64,000 bases of DNA from Alphaproteobacteria bacterium (GTDB lineage: Bacteria > Pseudomonadota > Alphaproteobacteria > UBA8366). Made by a program: the position numbers and the translations under genes. The stretch spans positions 1 to 64,000 of the forward strand of contig JAJFJD010000053.1 of NCBI GenBank assembly GCA_021774335.1, in the 5' to 3' direction. Positions 9,037-17,656 of this stretch are shown one piece after another; the first letter of the stretch is position 1, and the number at the start of each line of letters is the position of its first letter. Under the pieces are notes generated by a model. The model was given only the letters and a program-made list of their open reading frames with translations, made no database searches and had not been told where the DNA came from.

Positions 9037-10635
9037 TCACGCCGCCTTGTTATCCTCCAGAATCATCGACGCCCCCTTCTCGGCGATCATGATGGTCGGC
9101 GCGTTGGTGTTGCCGGTGGTCAGCGTCGGCATGATCGATGCGTCGATCACCCGCAATCCTTGAACCCCATGCACCCGCAGCCGGTCATCGACCACCGCCA
9201 TCGGATCGTCGCCCATCTTGCAGGTACCGACCGGGTGATACAGCGTGTTGCCCTTGTGCCGGGTGTATTCGCGCACGGTCTCGACCGAGTTCACCTCGGG
9301 TCCCGGCGCAAGCTCACCCTTGCTGACCGCAGCCAGCGCGGGTGCGGCAAAGATCGAGCGGCATTTTTCCAACCCCAAATGCAGCACATGAGCATCGCTT
9401 TCCGCCGACAGGTAGTTCGGCCGGATCGCCGGCGCCTGCAGCGGGTCGGCGCTCGCCGCCATGATCGTGCCCCGGCTCTCGGGCCGCACCGGACAGATCG
9501 CGATGGTCATGCCCGGCTTCTTGTCGAAGGATTTGATCTCGACCGCGTCATAGCTCGCGGGCGTGAATAGAAGCTGCAGGTCGGGGCTGCTGAGCCCATC
9601 GCGGCTGCGGGTAAAAATCATCGCGGCGGTCACGCCGAAGGTCAGCGCACCGTCCCCGAACAGAAAGTACCGGGCAATTTCGGGGATGATCCGCGGCACG
9701 CGCGCCAACTCGTTGATCGAGACCAGACCTTCGACCCGGTGCGAGATACGAACCACATAATGGTCCTGCAAATTGCCGCCAACGCCGGGCAGGTCGTGAC
9801 GCACCGGCACACCGATGGATTGCAGATGTTCGGCCGGACCAATTCCGGACAGGTGCAGCAGATGCGGCGAGTTCACCGCCCCGCCACAGACGATGACCTC
9901 GCGGTCGGCGCGCACTTCTTTGTCTTCACCACCCTGCCGGTAGGTCGCGCCGATGCAGCGCGTGCCGTCGAACAGCAGGCCCGTCCCGACGGCTTCGGTC
10001 ACGACCTCCAGGTTCTCGTGCGACCGCGCCTCCGCCAGAAAGCTGCGCGCGGTGGACGCCCGGAAGCGCTTGTTCCGGGTCATCTGCGAATAGGCGACGC
10101 CTTCCTGCTGCGCGCCGTTATAGTCGGGCGTCAGCGGGAAGCCCGCCTCCTGCGCCGCCTCGACGAATTTATGCGTCAGCGGCAGTATCGTGCGGTAATT
10201 CTCGACCGCCAGCACGCCACCCCGGTTGCGGTAGGCGATATCGCCATCGCCGCGAAAATCCTCCGATTTCTTGAAATAGGGCAGCACATCGTCATACCCC
10301 CAGCCACGGCAGCCGCGCTGCGCCCAGCCGTCATAGTCGGCCGGGTTGCCGCGCACATAGAGCATGCCGTTGATCGAACTCGATCCGCCCAGCGTCTTGC
10401 CGCGCGGCCAGTTGACCCGCCGGTCGGCGGTGCCTTCCTCGGGTTCCGATGTGTAATTCCAGTTGACCACCGGGTGCTGCATCAACGTGCGCACGCCCGC
10501 CGGGATGTGGATCATCGGGTTGCGATCGGGCGGCCCGGCTTCCAGCAGCACAACCCGCGCGCCGTCCGCGCTCAACCGGTTCGCCAGCACACACCCCGCC
10601 GACCCGGCGCCAACGATCACATAATCCGCCCGCAT
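9037..10635 (-). CDS. GMC-family FAD oxidoreductase (choline/alcohol dehydrogenase type)
   Basis: 532 residues. N-terminal ADP-binding fold DYVIVGAGSAGCVLANRL at about 4-21, then LLEAG; GMC signature 1 around GKTLGGSSSINGMLYVRG; the C-terminal active-site pair is in YHPVGTCKMG (His) and TGNTNAPTIMIAEKG (Asn). It oxidises a primary alcohol or polyol, with FAD reduced and electrons passed to the respiratory chain or oxygen. Choline dehydrogenase (BetA) is the best-known relative and would link to sarcosine metabolism through betaine, but BetA identity cannot be proven here and no betB neighbours it. Confidence 0.88.
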   Translation of the reverse strand: MRADYVIVGAGSAGCVLANRLSADGARVVLLEAGPPDRNPMIHIPAGVRTLMQHPVVNWNYTSEPEEGTADRRVNWPRGKTLGGSSSINGMLYVRGNPADYDGWAQRGCRGWGYDDVLPYFKKSEDFRGDGDIAYRNRGGVLAVENYRTILPLTHKFVEAAQEAGFPLTPDYNGAQQEGVAYSQMTRNKRFRASTARSFLAEARSHENLEVVTEAVGTGLLFDGTRCIGATYRQGGEDKEVRADREVIVCGGAVNSPHLLHLSGIGPAEHLQSIGVPVRHDLPGVGGNLQDHYVVRISHRVEGLVSINELARVPRIIPEIARYFLFGDGALTFGVTAAMIFTRSRDGLSSPDLQLLFTPASYDAVEIKSFDKKPGMTIAICPVRPESRGTIMAASADPLQAPAIRPNYLSAESDAHVLHLGLEKCRSIFAAPALAAVSKGELAPGPEVNSVETVREYTRHKGNTLYHPVGTCKMGDDPMAVVDDRLRVHGVQGLRVIDASIMPTLTTGNTNAPTIMIAEKGASMILEDNKAA

Positions 10636-10788
10636 TCTTCCCCACCCGCGACTGTTTCTTCTTGCGCGAAGATTAGCGTGTTCACGTCAGGCTGTCGCGA
10701 CCTTCGCCAGACCCTTGCGAAACCGTAATCTACGTTGGAGTATCAAATATGCCGCCGTTCGCGCGGCAATTCTAACTCTGGAAAACCC
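10636..10788. promoter_or_regulatory. Divergent intergenic region (GMC gene / isomerase gene)
   Basis: 153 bp between divergently transcribed genes, so it must carry at least two promoters. No clear consensus hexamers or palindrome stood out. The stretch 10735-10788 is open in frame with the downstream gene but looks unlike that family's N-terminus. Confidence 0.3.
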
Positions 10789-11400
10789 ATGCCCCTCACC
10801 GTCGACTGCTACTACTCTCTTTCCTCGCCCTGGGCGTATTTCGCCGGACCGCGCATCGTCGAAATCGCGCGGCGGCATCATGCGCGGATCATCCTCAAGC
10901 CTTATGATTTCCAAGAGGTCGCGCCGAAGACCGGCGGTATCCCGATCCTGACCCGGCCGGAACCGCGCCAAGCCTACCACCGCGTCGAACTCGCGCGCTG
11001 GAGCAAGCATCTCGGCATGCCGATGAACATAAGGCCGCGCTTCTATCCGCCGAAGGACAACAAGACGCCGGGCCATACGGTGATCGCGGCACAGCAGTTG
11101 GGGCTGGACGCGCTACGCCTGTCGCACGCGATCCTGCGCGCCATCTGGTGGGAGGAGCGCAACGTCGCGCTGCCGGAAACCCGCAAGGCGATCGCCGACG
11201 AGAACGGCATGGACGGCGCGGAATTGATCGCCATCGAACGCAGCGACCCGATCGTGGCGGAATACCGCCGCAACACCGACGAGGTCGCGGAAATCGGCGT
11301 GTTCGGCGCGCCGACCTATGTCTTCGATGGTGAAATGTTCTGGGGCCAGGACCGGCTTGATTTCCTCGACCGGGCGTTGGCGCAGGCCACAGGCGCGTAA
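10789..11400 (+). CDS. 2-hydroxychromene-2-carboxylate isomerase family (DsbA-fold) protein
   Basis: 203 residues from ATG 10789. The N-terminus LTVDCYYSLSSPWAYFAGP has the serine position used by HCCA isomerases and kappa-class GSTs in place of a DsbA CxxC, and the C-terminal GVFGAPTYVFDGEMFWGQDRL is the cis-Pro and glutathione-binding end of the family. Such enzymes use glutathione to isomerise or conjugate aromatic and other electrophilic intermediates. An in-frame Met 18 codons upstream was rejected because the family begins close to the chosen site. It ends 3 nt before the convergent CmcJ-like gene. Confidence 0.85.
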   Translation: MPLTVDCYYSLSSPWAYFAGPRIVEIARRHHARIILKPYDFQEVAPKTGGIPILTRPEPRQAYHRVELARWSKHLGMPMNIRPRFYPPKDNKTPGHTVIAAQQLGLDALRLSHAILRAIWWEERNVALPETRKAIADENGMDGAELIAIERSDPIVAEYRRNTDEVAEIGVFGAPTYVFDGEMFWGQDRLDFLDRALAQATGA

Positions 11401-11403
11401 CCG

Positions 11404-12240
11404 CTAGAAGAAGGCCAGCGCCCGCATCTCGATGCTCTGCCGGATGGCGGCATTGGGCGGGCTCGTCGGGTCGATGAAGGCGCTGTGCGCGGTGAAACGC
11501 ACCCCGGCATCGGCATCCGTGTCGAACACCTTGAACACGATCGCCTCGTCCCGCGTCATCAGCGGAAAGTAGAACCACCGGTGATCCGGATGGTAGGCGA
11601 TGTGATAGGTCTCCGCCGTGCGGTCGCGGTAGCGCCGCTGGTTGCGAATGAAGCCGACCTCGGGGATCGTGCGCCCGTCGCAGAGCGCCAGAGGTTCGGA
11701 TTCCACGCGCGGCGCGATCGAGCGCCATACCTGGATGATCGCAAAACGCCGGCTCAGCGCCGCTTCCGCCTCGTCCGGCGGCAGGAGATCGCGCACCCGC
11801 TGGGGGGCCGACGTCTCGGTATAGTCGTTGTGGACATAGCTGACGGTGTTGCGCACCCAGCCTTCCGCATGTTGGCCCGTGTCGGGCGTCCGGACCGTAT
11901 GGTCGAACACCAGCACGCGGCGCGCCCCGCTTTCCGCCTGGATAAGCGCCTCGATCTCGGGATAGTAGACCCGCTTGATCTCGTCCTCGTCCAGGAAGCT
12001 TTGAACCTGGGTCGGATGATCCACGAGGCGAAACCCGTGTGACGGCAGGGTGAAGTCCTCGCCCGCCGTGCGGCCATTATGGATTCGGACACGGCGCGCC
12101 TCGTATTCCGGGATATGCGCCTTGTGTTCCTCTTCCGGCCAATCCACGTAGCGAACCGATGGAATGCCATCGTCCACGATGTAGTTCAGGTCCGCCTCGA
12201 CATGGTCGGCGCCCACGTTTAGGTCCGCTGCTTCGCTCAT
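11404..12240 (-). CDS. CmcJ/NvfI-type oxygenase-like protein
   Basis: 278 residues resembling the CmcJ/NvfI (also AsaB, gibberellin desaturase-like) group, putative Fe(II)/2-oxoglutarate enzymes. Seen: VSYVHNDYTE with H137-x-D139, the WRSI segment, ALCDGRTI, and the C-terminal WFYFPLMTRDEAIVFKVFDT, all characteristic of that family. Members hydroxylate or desaturate small molecules; the substrate is unknown. It lies 30 nt downstream of the PLP enzyme on the same strand, probably in an operon running from the CoA-transferase at 14691. Assignment is from remembered family motifs. Confidence 0.75.
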   Translation of the reverse strand: MSEAADLNVGADHVEADLNYIVDDGIPSVRYVDWPEEEHKAHIPEYEARRVRIHNGRTAGEDFTLPSHGFRLVDHPTQVQSFLDEDEIKRVYYPEIEALIQAESGARRVLVFDHTVRTPDTGQHAEGWVRNTVSYVHNDYTETSAPQRVRDLLPPDEAEAALSRRFAIIQVWRSIAPRVESEPLALCDGRTIPEVGFIRNQRRYRDRTAETYHIAYHPDHRWFYFPLMTRDEAIVFKVFDTDADAGVRFTAHSAFIDPTSPPNAAIRQSIEMRALAFF

Positions 12241-12270
12241 ATTCCGCGTCCGTTCGGGTGTCGGGTCACT

Positions 12271-13440
12271 CTAATATACGCCGCGGGCGTCGATCGACCA
12301 GATGTCGATCAGGTCATCCCCGCGCACCACATGCAGGTGGTCGTAGAGGTTCAGCGTCGGGTCGCAATGCGGGACCCAGCATTCAAGGATACGGCCGGGT
12401 GCCAACTCGCCGCCGCCCGTCTCGATATCGATCCGGCCATGCTCGTCGCTCCACAGCGCATATGCCGCAACCGTGCCGTCGGCCAGCCCGCGCACAATCT
12501 GCGGCGCGGCATGCTTGCCGAGGAAATGCTTGTAGCCCCCGTCCGCCGTTGCCTGATTCAGCAGCGACCGGCTGTCCACCGACACCGCGACAAAAAGCGA
12601 CGGCTCGAACGGCCGGTCGTCGTCCTCGGTCAGGGGTATCTCGTCATATTCGGCGTCCATGAAGACATAGCTGCCGAACTGCGCCTCGGTGATGCCGCCC
12701 GCCTGTGGTTCCATGAAACACGTCCCGGTGCTGCCACCCGAAACGGTCTTAATCTCGACGCCTTCGGCCGCAAGCCCGTCGACTACGTCGCGGATCTTCG
12801 CCGCCGCAAAGACCGCACCGCTGCGCCGGGCCGCATGGTCCGGTTCATGCGACAGATGCCCCGCATAGGCCTGCATCCCCCGCAGGTCGAAGGCTGGGTC
12901 TGACGCGAGGAACTTGCCGAGATCGATCGCATCCGCGATCTCGGTCACGCCGGTGCGGGCGCGCCCGAGATCAAGATCCAACATGATGGGCAACCGGACG
13001 CCATCCGCCCGCGCCATCTCCGCCAACGCCTTCGCACCGTCCGGGTTGTCCACGACCGTAGCGACCTCCGCCCCGGCGGCAAGCCGGACGAAACGGCGCA
13101 TCTTCGCCTCGGTGCTCAGCGGCGACGTGATCAATATGCCGGGGATGCCCGCGGCGGCGAAGACTTCTGCCTCGCCGATATTGACCACGCAAAGACCCAC
13201 CGCCCCGCCCGCGATCTGCCGACGGGCAATCTCCACGCATTTATGCGCCTTGCCATGGGGACGAAGGGTGACGCCCAACCCCGCGCAATGCGCGGCCATG
13301 CGCGCGACATTGCGCTCCATGGCGTCGATATCGAGAATCAGGCACGGCGTGGAGAGTTGGGACCGTCCACCCGCCTGTCCGATCAAATGGGCATTTGGGC
13401 TCGGGCGGGATTGATATCGTGGGCCGGGTGGCGGCGTCAT
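12271..13440 (-). CDS. DSD1/D-threonine aldolase-type PLP enzyme
   Basis: 389 residues, alanine-racemase-fold PLP enzyme. Seen: the Schiff-base lysine motif R-P-H-G-K-A-H-K with K64, the phosphate-binding G-G-S-T-G-T segment, and the C-terminal metal ligands of the D-threonine aldolase/D-serine dehydratase group, H334 in SDEHGRI and C359 in VPHCDPTLN. Likely reaction: retro-aldol cleavage or dehydration of a D-beta-hydroxy amino acid. ATG at 13440 is preferred over the in-frame GTG three codons upstream because GGTAGGAG ends 8 nt before it. Glycine from aldol cleavage would join sarcosine-derived glycine, but this link is only inference. Confidence 0.87.
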   Translation of the reverse strand: MTPPPGPRYQSRPSPNAHLIGQAGGRSQLSTPCLILDIDAMERNVARMAAHCAGLGVTLRPHGKAHKCVEIARRQIAGGAVGLCVVNIGEAEVFAAAGIPGILITSPLSTEAKMRRFVRLAAGAEVATVVDNPDGAKALAEMARADGVRLPIMLDLDLGRARTGVTEIADAIDLGKFLASDPAFDLRGMQAYAGHLSHEPDHAARRSGAVFAAAKIRDVVDGLAAEGVEIKTVSGGSTGTCFMEPQAGGITEAQFGSYVFMDAEYDEIPLTEDDDRPFEPSLFVAVSVDSRSLLNQATADGGYKHFLGKHAAPQIVRGLADGTVAAYALWSDEHGRIDIETGGGELAPGRILECWVPHCDPTLNLYDHLHVVRGDDLIDIWSIDARGVY

Positions 13441-13482
13441 CGTGTTCACTCCTACCGTTGTAACCCCGCCGGAAAGACCGCC

Positions 13483-14691
13483 CTAGATCACGCCATCCTC
13501 AGCCAGCTTGGCCAGATCGGCCTCGCTCTTCTTCAGCAGGCCGCCATAGATTTCCGCGTTGTGCTGCCCCAACGGCGGGCCGGCATGCGCGACGCGGCCC
13601 GGGGTTGCGGCGAGTTTCGGGAAAACTCCCGGCATGGTGATCTCGCCTTCTTCGTCGTCCGCCACGGTGATGACATTGTCGCGGGCAGCGTAATGCGGAT
13701 CGTCGGCGATGTCGGCCGCCGTGTAGATGCCGCCGAAGGGAACGTTGCCGCCAACCAGACGTTCTTCGATATCGGCGAAGTCGTGTTTTGCAATCCAGTC
13801 CGCCAACAGTTGTTCCAGCTCGTCGGCGCGCTCGATCCGGGCGCGGCTGCGGGCGTAGCGCTCGTCCTCGATCAGTTCGGGCCGGTCGATCGCCGTGGCG
13901 AGACGCGCCCACACCTTGTCGCCGCCCGCCGCGATCTGCACATACCGCCCGTCCTTGGTCTCGAAAGTACCGGCGGGCGAGAAGGTCGGGTTGCGGTTTC
14001 CGATACGCTCCCGCACTTCGCCCGTCTTGGCGTGGTTGGTCATCATGTTGGCGGTGATGCGGAAGGTCGGCTCATACAGCGCCAAGTCGATCATCTGCCC
14101 TTCGCCGCCGCCGGGCTGGGCATCCCGCTGATACAGCGCGAACATCGCCGCCATCGCGCCGAACGCGCCGGTGTTGTAATCCGCCGTCGGGAAGGCCGGA
14201 CGGACGGGGAACCGGTCGGGAAAGCCGGTCGGATACATGTAACCGGAAAAACCCAGCGCAATCCGATCGTAGCCCGCGCGCTTGGAATACGGCCCGACCT
14301 GGCCGTAACCGGAGACGCGCACCATGATTAGTTTGGGATTGATGGCGTGCAGATCTTCCCAACCGATATTCCAGCGTTCCAGCGTGCCGGGGGTGAAATT
14401 CTCGAATACCACGTCGGCGTCGCGGACCAGTTCCTTCAGGATTTCCTGACCTGCTTCGACCCGCAGATTGAGCGTGATCGACTTTTTGTTGCGGCCTTCG
14501 ACCATCCAGTTCGTCGAACGATTGGCCTTGCCATCCACCGGCGTGCCCCGCAGGGCATCGCCGACACCCGGTTGTTCGACCTTGATCACCTCGGCGCCAA
14601 AATCCCCAAGCATCGTGGCCCCGAACGGTCCCGCGATGAGCTGTCCGATATCGAGAACCCGAATTCTTGAAAGAGGGAGCGCCGCACTCAT
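13483..14691 (-). CDS. CaiB/BaiF CoA-transferase (class III)
   Basis: 402 residues. Class III CoA-transferase features: RVLDIGQLIAGPFGATML at the N-terminus, GAEVIKVEQPGVGD, and the catalytic aspartate D171 in the sequence PTADYNTGAFG, which forms the covalent anhydride/thioester intermediate in formyl-CoA transferase. It transfers CoA from a donor such as succinyl-CoA to a carboxylic acid. Start ATG 14691 matches homologous N-termini; the frame extends 20 codons further without similarity. Same strand as the selenoprotein gene upstream, but a GC-rich hairpin lies between them. Confidence 0.9.
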   Translation of the reverse strand: MSAALPLSRIRVLDIGQLIAGPFGATMLGDFGAEVIKVEQPGVGDALRGTPVDGKANRSTNWMVEGRNKKSITLNLRVEAGQEILKELVRDADVVFENFTPGTLERWNIGWEDLHAINPKLIMVRVSGYGQVGPYSKRAGYDRIALGFSGYMYPTGFPDRFPVRPAFPTADYNTGAFGAMAAMFALYQRDAQPGGGEGQMIDLALYEPTFRITANMMTNHAKTGEVRERIGNRNPTFSPAGTFETKDGRYVQIAAGGDKVWARLATAIDRPELIEDERYARSRARIERADELEQLLADWIAKHDFADIEERLVGGNVPFGGIYTAADIADDPHYAARDNVITVADDEEGEITMPGVFPKLAATPGRVAHAGPPLGQHNAEIYGGLLKKSEADLAKLAEDGVI

Positions 14692-14770
14692 GTTGTTCGT
14701 CTCTTTTTCAGTTGGAGGGAAAGCACGCCACTCTACAGCCGGAAGAACCAACGGCCCTTTGGAAACCCGC

Positions 14771-14792
14771 CGCGCGCCACTACCGGCGCGCG
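14771..14792 (-). terminator. GC-rich hairpin after the selenoprotein gene
   Basis: Perfect 8-bp inverted repeat CGCGCGCC / GGCGCGCG around a 6-nt loop, 26 nt beyond the stop of the gene at 14819. On the transcribed strand it is followed by GGGTTTCC rather than a strong U tract, so it is an imperfect intrinsic terminator. It may reduce read-through into the CoA-transferase. Confidence 0.5.
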
Positions 14793-14818
14793 ACGGAATT
14801 CGATTCCAACACCTGCCG

Positions 14819-15772
14819 CTACTCGGCGGCGTCGACCTTCAGGCCGTCTTCGGCGCGGCGCGATTTTGCGACTTCCTTGACCTTGTCGAAGTCACGCTTG
14901 CGCTGCGCGATCTCTTCGTCGGAAAGCTGGCTAATGTTGCTGAAATCCAGTTTCCAATCGGGATTGTCACTCCAGCGGAGCGGCGACTGAACCGTCGTCC
15001 GCGGCCCCGGCGCCGTTTCCAGCACCGTCAGGGCGAGTTCCATCGTGTAGGCCTGCGACTCAACGTCGTTCGGCCGCCCGGCGGAGTTGCCCAGCGGGAA
15101 GTCGGTAAACAGAAACCGCGGCACGCCCGCATGTTCGACGATGTCCTTGGCCGATCCCATGATGACGGTCGGGATGCCGTTCGCTTCAAGATGCCGTGCG
15201 ACCAGACTCACGGTCTGGTGACACACCGGTCAATTGGCGACAATGACCGCGACGTCGGCCTCGTCCTCGCGAACCAACGCCAGGAGATCGACGCAATCCT
15301 GCTCGATCGTCGTCTTCTGACTGCGGTTGGTCGGCGCACCGTAGAAGCGGGGTGCCACCTCGCCGATCCGCCCTTCCGCCGCCAGCCGCCGCAGCTGCTG
15401 GAGCGGAAACCACGTTTTCATGTCCTCGGCGGTGGTGTGCTTCCGATCGATCCCAATGTGGGACACCCGCAAGTCCGGGTCGCTGTCGGTGCTGTCCGAG
15501 TAGACGCGGTAGAATTTCGCAGCGGCGTTATATGCAGCACCCGGCCCCTGATCGCCCTTGTCGGGCTGATAGGGAGCGGCGGTCGTGATGAGCGCAACCC
15601 GGCTATCCGACAGCGACCGTTGCAACGGCGTGAACGGCACATCGGCATATTGCGCCCAGCGATACGGCTTGCCGTATCCAAGCGTCTGATAATAATTACC
15701 TATTCGATCACGGTATCGGATCGGCTCGTCATGGGCGACGGCGAAATCCAATCCATCCATATGGTCAGTCAT
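14819..15772 (-). CDS. GrdB/PrdB-like selenoprotein, Sec at residue 181 (in-frame TGA)
   Basis: Reads as one 317-residue protein if TGA at 15232-15230 encodes selenocysteine. Both halves have the same frame, codon use and length economy, and the sequence across the TGA is VAVIVAN-U-PVCHQTV, a strand followed by a redox U-x2-C pair (U181, C184) and helix. It resembles the selenoprotein B family of glycine/sarcosine/betaine reductase and D-proline reductase and the PrdB-like selenoproteins reported in marine bacteria. A SECIS-type hairpin follows the TGA. Start ATG 15772 has GAAGGG 7 nt before it. No grdA, grdC, grdD or prdA lies nearby, so a classical reductase complex is not supported. The substrate is unknown. 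Confidence 0.88.
15201..15232 (-). promoter_or_regulatory. Sec UGA codon and SECIS hairpin of the GrdB-like gene
   Basis: Reading leftward: TGA at 15232-15230, 10 nt of spacer, then ACCAGAC (15219-15213), loop CGTGA (15212-15208) and GTCTGGT (15207-15201). The stem is 7 perfect base pairs, the loop has G at position 2, and the loop starts 17 nt after the TGA. This fits the published bacterial SECIS rules (G in the first two loop bases, about 16-37 nt from the UGA), so SelB recruitment is expected. Confidence 0.85.
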
Positions 15773-15864
15773 TCGAAAACCCTTCGGTTAGACGCCTGTT
15801 TTGTATCATGAAAGCGGGCCATGCCCAACAACCTCAGGGCGCGAAAACCGGTGTCGTTACAAGC

Positions 15865-16575
15865 TCAGGGCTGAAATTGCAGGCGGCGAAGGGCGGCGCG
15901 GCTGCGCGTTTGGGTATCCTCGGAATCGGCGGCCAGTGCGATGATGCCACGGTCCGGCGGTTCTTCGCCGAAGGCGGCGCGGTAATCAGCCGCTAGATCG
16001 CGACTTTCCGGCAACCAGACGCCGGTGAGGGCATCGCCGCTGCGCAGCACGGTCATCCAACTGCCGTCGCCGACATGCGGGTTCGGCAGCGCATCGCCGG
16101 TCTTGCCCCGTCCGCCCCACACATAGGTCAGCAACCGGCCATGTACCGGCAGGCCGACCCACAGCTCGATGAAATCCGCCCGCAAGCGTTCGAGAAAACT
16201 CAACTGGTCGCGCGGCTTCATGAACCAGACATGCACCGCCAGCGGCCGGTCGTCGCCGCCCTTCACGGTGATATCGGTCGGCGGCATCATTTCGTCGACG
16301 CGCCATTCCCAGGCGAGCCGCGTTTTCTGTGCGTCACCCCTGTCGACTTTCTTCCAAATCAGCGCGGTGCTGTTGTCGCTGCGGGCTTCAATCGCTCCGT
16401 CGGGCCGGAGACGGAAGCGCGCAGGCGCCCATCGGGAATCGCTGAAGAGCGTCCAGCCCGCTTTCCGCAAGGCATCGTCGATGGCCCCCGGCGGGCCCGC
16501 CGCCGCGGCGCCAGAGGCGACCAGAACACACAGAACGAGCAGGGCGTGCTTGCGGATACGGCGAGCGGTCCTCAC
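15865..16575 (-). CDS. DUF3047 family exported protein
   Basis: 236 residues. The first 26 residues form a signal peptide: Arg/Lys-rich start (MRTARRIRKH), a hydrophobic core (ALLVLCVLVASG) and AAAAG before the probable cleavage site. The body has the features of DUF3047: WTLFSDSRWAPARF, ALIWKKVD, LAWEWRVDEMMPP and VWGGRGKTGDALPNPH. This is a periplasmic beta-rich protein family of unknown function. Start is GTG at 16575; its spacing to the upstream DUF547 stop is 6 nt, so the two form an operon. Confidence 0.82.
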   Translation of the reverse strand: MRTARRIRKHALLVLCVLVASGAAAAGPPGAIDDALRKAGWTLFSDSRWAPARFRLRPDGAIEARSDNSTALIWKKVDRGDAQKTRLAWEWRVDEMMPPTDITVKGGDDRPLAVHVWFMKPRDQLSFLERLRADFIELWVGLPVHGRLLTYVWGGRGKTGDALPNPHVGDGSWMTVLRSGDALTGVWLPESRDLAADYRAAFGEEPPDRGIIALAADSEDTQTRSRAALRRLQFQP

Positions 16576-16581
16576 CGTCCG

Positions 16582-17430
16582 TCAGTCCCCGTTGAGGTCC
16601 CAGTCATATTCATAGCCGTCGATATCCGTCCGTCCGGACAAGGCAGCCTTCAGGTCCGCATCCGCGTAGGTCTTCAGATGCGACAGCACCGACGCCTTGG
16701 TGCCACCAAAATCATCCCGGAACCAGGCATAGATACTGGAGACGATCAGCTCACCATCCTCGATGCGAACACCGCGCGCGTTGTTGATATAGCGCCGGGC
16801 CGCATCATCGAGACGATTTTCCAGCCCTGCGGCGCGATACGCACTGCCATCCAAATTAGGGCAACCGATCGACGCGCAGTTTATGACGTAGTGCGTTCGC
16901 GGATCGTCCCACAAAGGACGCAGAATTCGGCTTTCGATATCATTCAGGCTCAAGGCCTGCCCTTCGACTGTGACCAACTTGCGATCCCAGGGGCCGGGCG
17001 AAAAGAACCCGTCGTTGATCTTGCGGATGGACTCGACCGGATACGCATCCAGGACGGTCCGGATGGTGACCGCATTGTAAAGGTTGACCCAATAGGCGAA
17101 CTGCTCGGCGCGGCGATAGCCGCTGATCTGCACGCGCTCGAGGGTGCCTACATAGTTGGCCAGCACCTCATTGTCCTCGGGCGTCACCTTCCGATACGCA
17201 ACCCGGTTCAAGCCAGTCGGGTCGGTTCGCACATAGCGAAAGAGAAACTGGTCCCAGGCCGCGTGGTCGATGCTCTGGGTCGATGACTCATTATGCGCGG
17301 CCCAGCGCGGCAGCGGGTCCGATGCCGGCACGAATTTGGCCTCGATTTCCGCCCGGGAACACCCGGCGATCGCGGCGGCTGCAATGACCAACGCGACCAA
17401 TGCGGCGCGGTTACGTCTCAAAATTCTCAT
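16582..17430 (-). CDS. DUF547 family lipoprotein
   Basis: 282 residues from ATG 17430, preceded by AAGGA at 8 nt. The N-terminus MRILRRNRAALVALVIAA runs into a lipobox A-I-A-G-C with the lipidated C24, so it is an envelope lipoprotein. Body features match DUF547: FAYWVNLYNAVTIRTVLD, VTVEGQALSLNDIESRILRP, THYVINCASIGCPNL and a long helical end. The NCASxGCP motif with conserved Cys and Asn is the hallmark; members are sometimes compared to transglutaminase-like folds but activity is unproven. Cotranscribed with the DUF3047 gene. Confidence 0.85.
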   Translation of the reverse strand: MRILRRNRAALVALVIAAAAIAGCSRAEIEAKFVPASDPLPRWAAHNESSTQSIDHAAWDQFLFRYVRTDPTGLNRVAYRKVTPEDNEVLANYVGTLERVQISGYRRAEQFAYWVNLYNAVTIRTVLDAYPVESIRKINDGFFSPGPWDRKLVTVEGQALSLNDIESRILRPLWDDPRTHYVINCASIGCPNLDGSAYRAAGLENRLDDAARRYINNARGVRIEDGELIVSSIYAWFRDDFGGTKASVLSHLKTYADADLKAALSGRTDIDGYEYDWDLNGD

Positions 17431-17656
17431 CGACTTAATCCTTCTTGACCGAACCGGAAACGCAGACTCCACGAGGCGGCCCCATCGAGCCAATCGCAAT
17501 GAATCACATTCCCGGCATAGGCGGTTCCCCGCACCACTCAAGCCTCATATATCTGCTGTTCACATTGGTTGGGCCCAAGTCTGGAATGATTAAAGGGCGA
17601 CCGGCGAGGATTTCAATGACGCGGCGCGGCCCCTCACGCAAACGTAAAGGAATGTC
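17431..17656. promoter_or_regulatory. Divergent intergenic region (DUF547 / radical SAM)
   Basis: 226 bp separating divergent genes; promoters for both must be here. A 10-bp palindrome TTGGGCCCAA lies near 17569-17578. AAAGGA at about 17646-17651 is the Shine-Dalgarno of the radical SAM gene. Confidence 0.3.

Noticed and set aside
9037..10635. Naming the GMC gene betA
   Set aside because: GMC alcohol dehydrogenases are too alike by eye and no betB, betI or betT gene accompanies it.
14819..15772. Pseudogene caused by a nonsense mutation
   Set aside because: No frameshift or decay elsewhere; the TGA sits at a redox U-x2-C site and is followed by a SECIS-type hairpin, so Sec read-through is far more likely.
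14819..15772. Component of a complete glycine, betaine or D-proline reductase complex
   Set aside because: No grdA, grdC, grdD, grdE or prdA homologs in the window. The sarcosine oxidase operon 10 kb away is an independent aerobic system.
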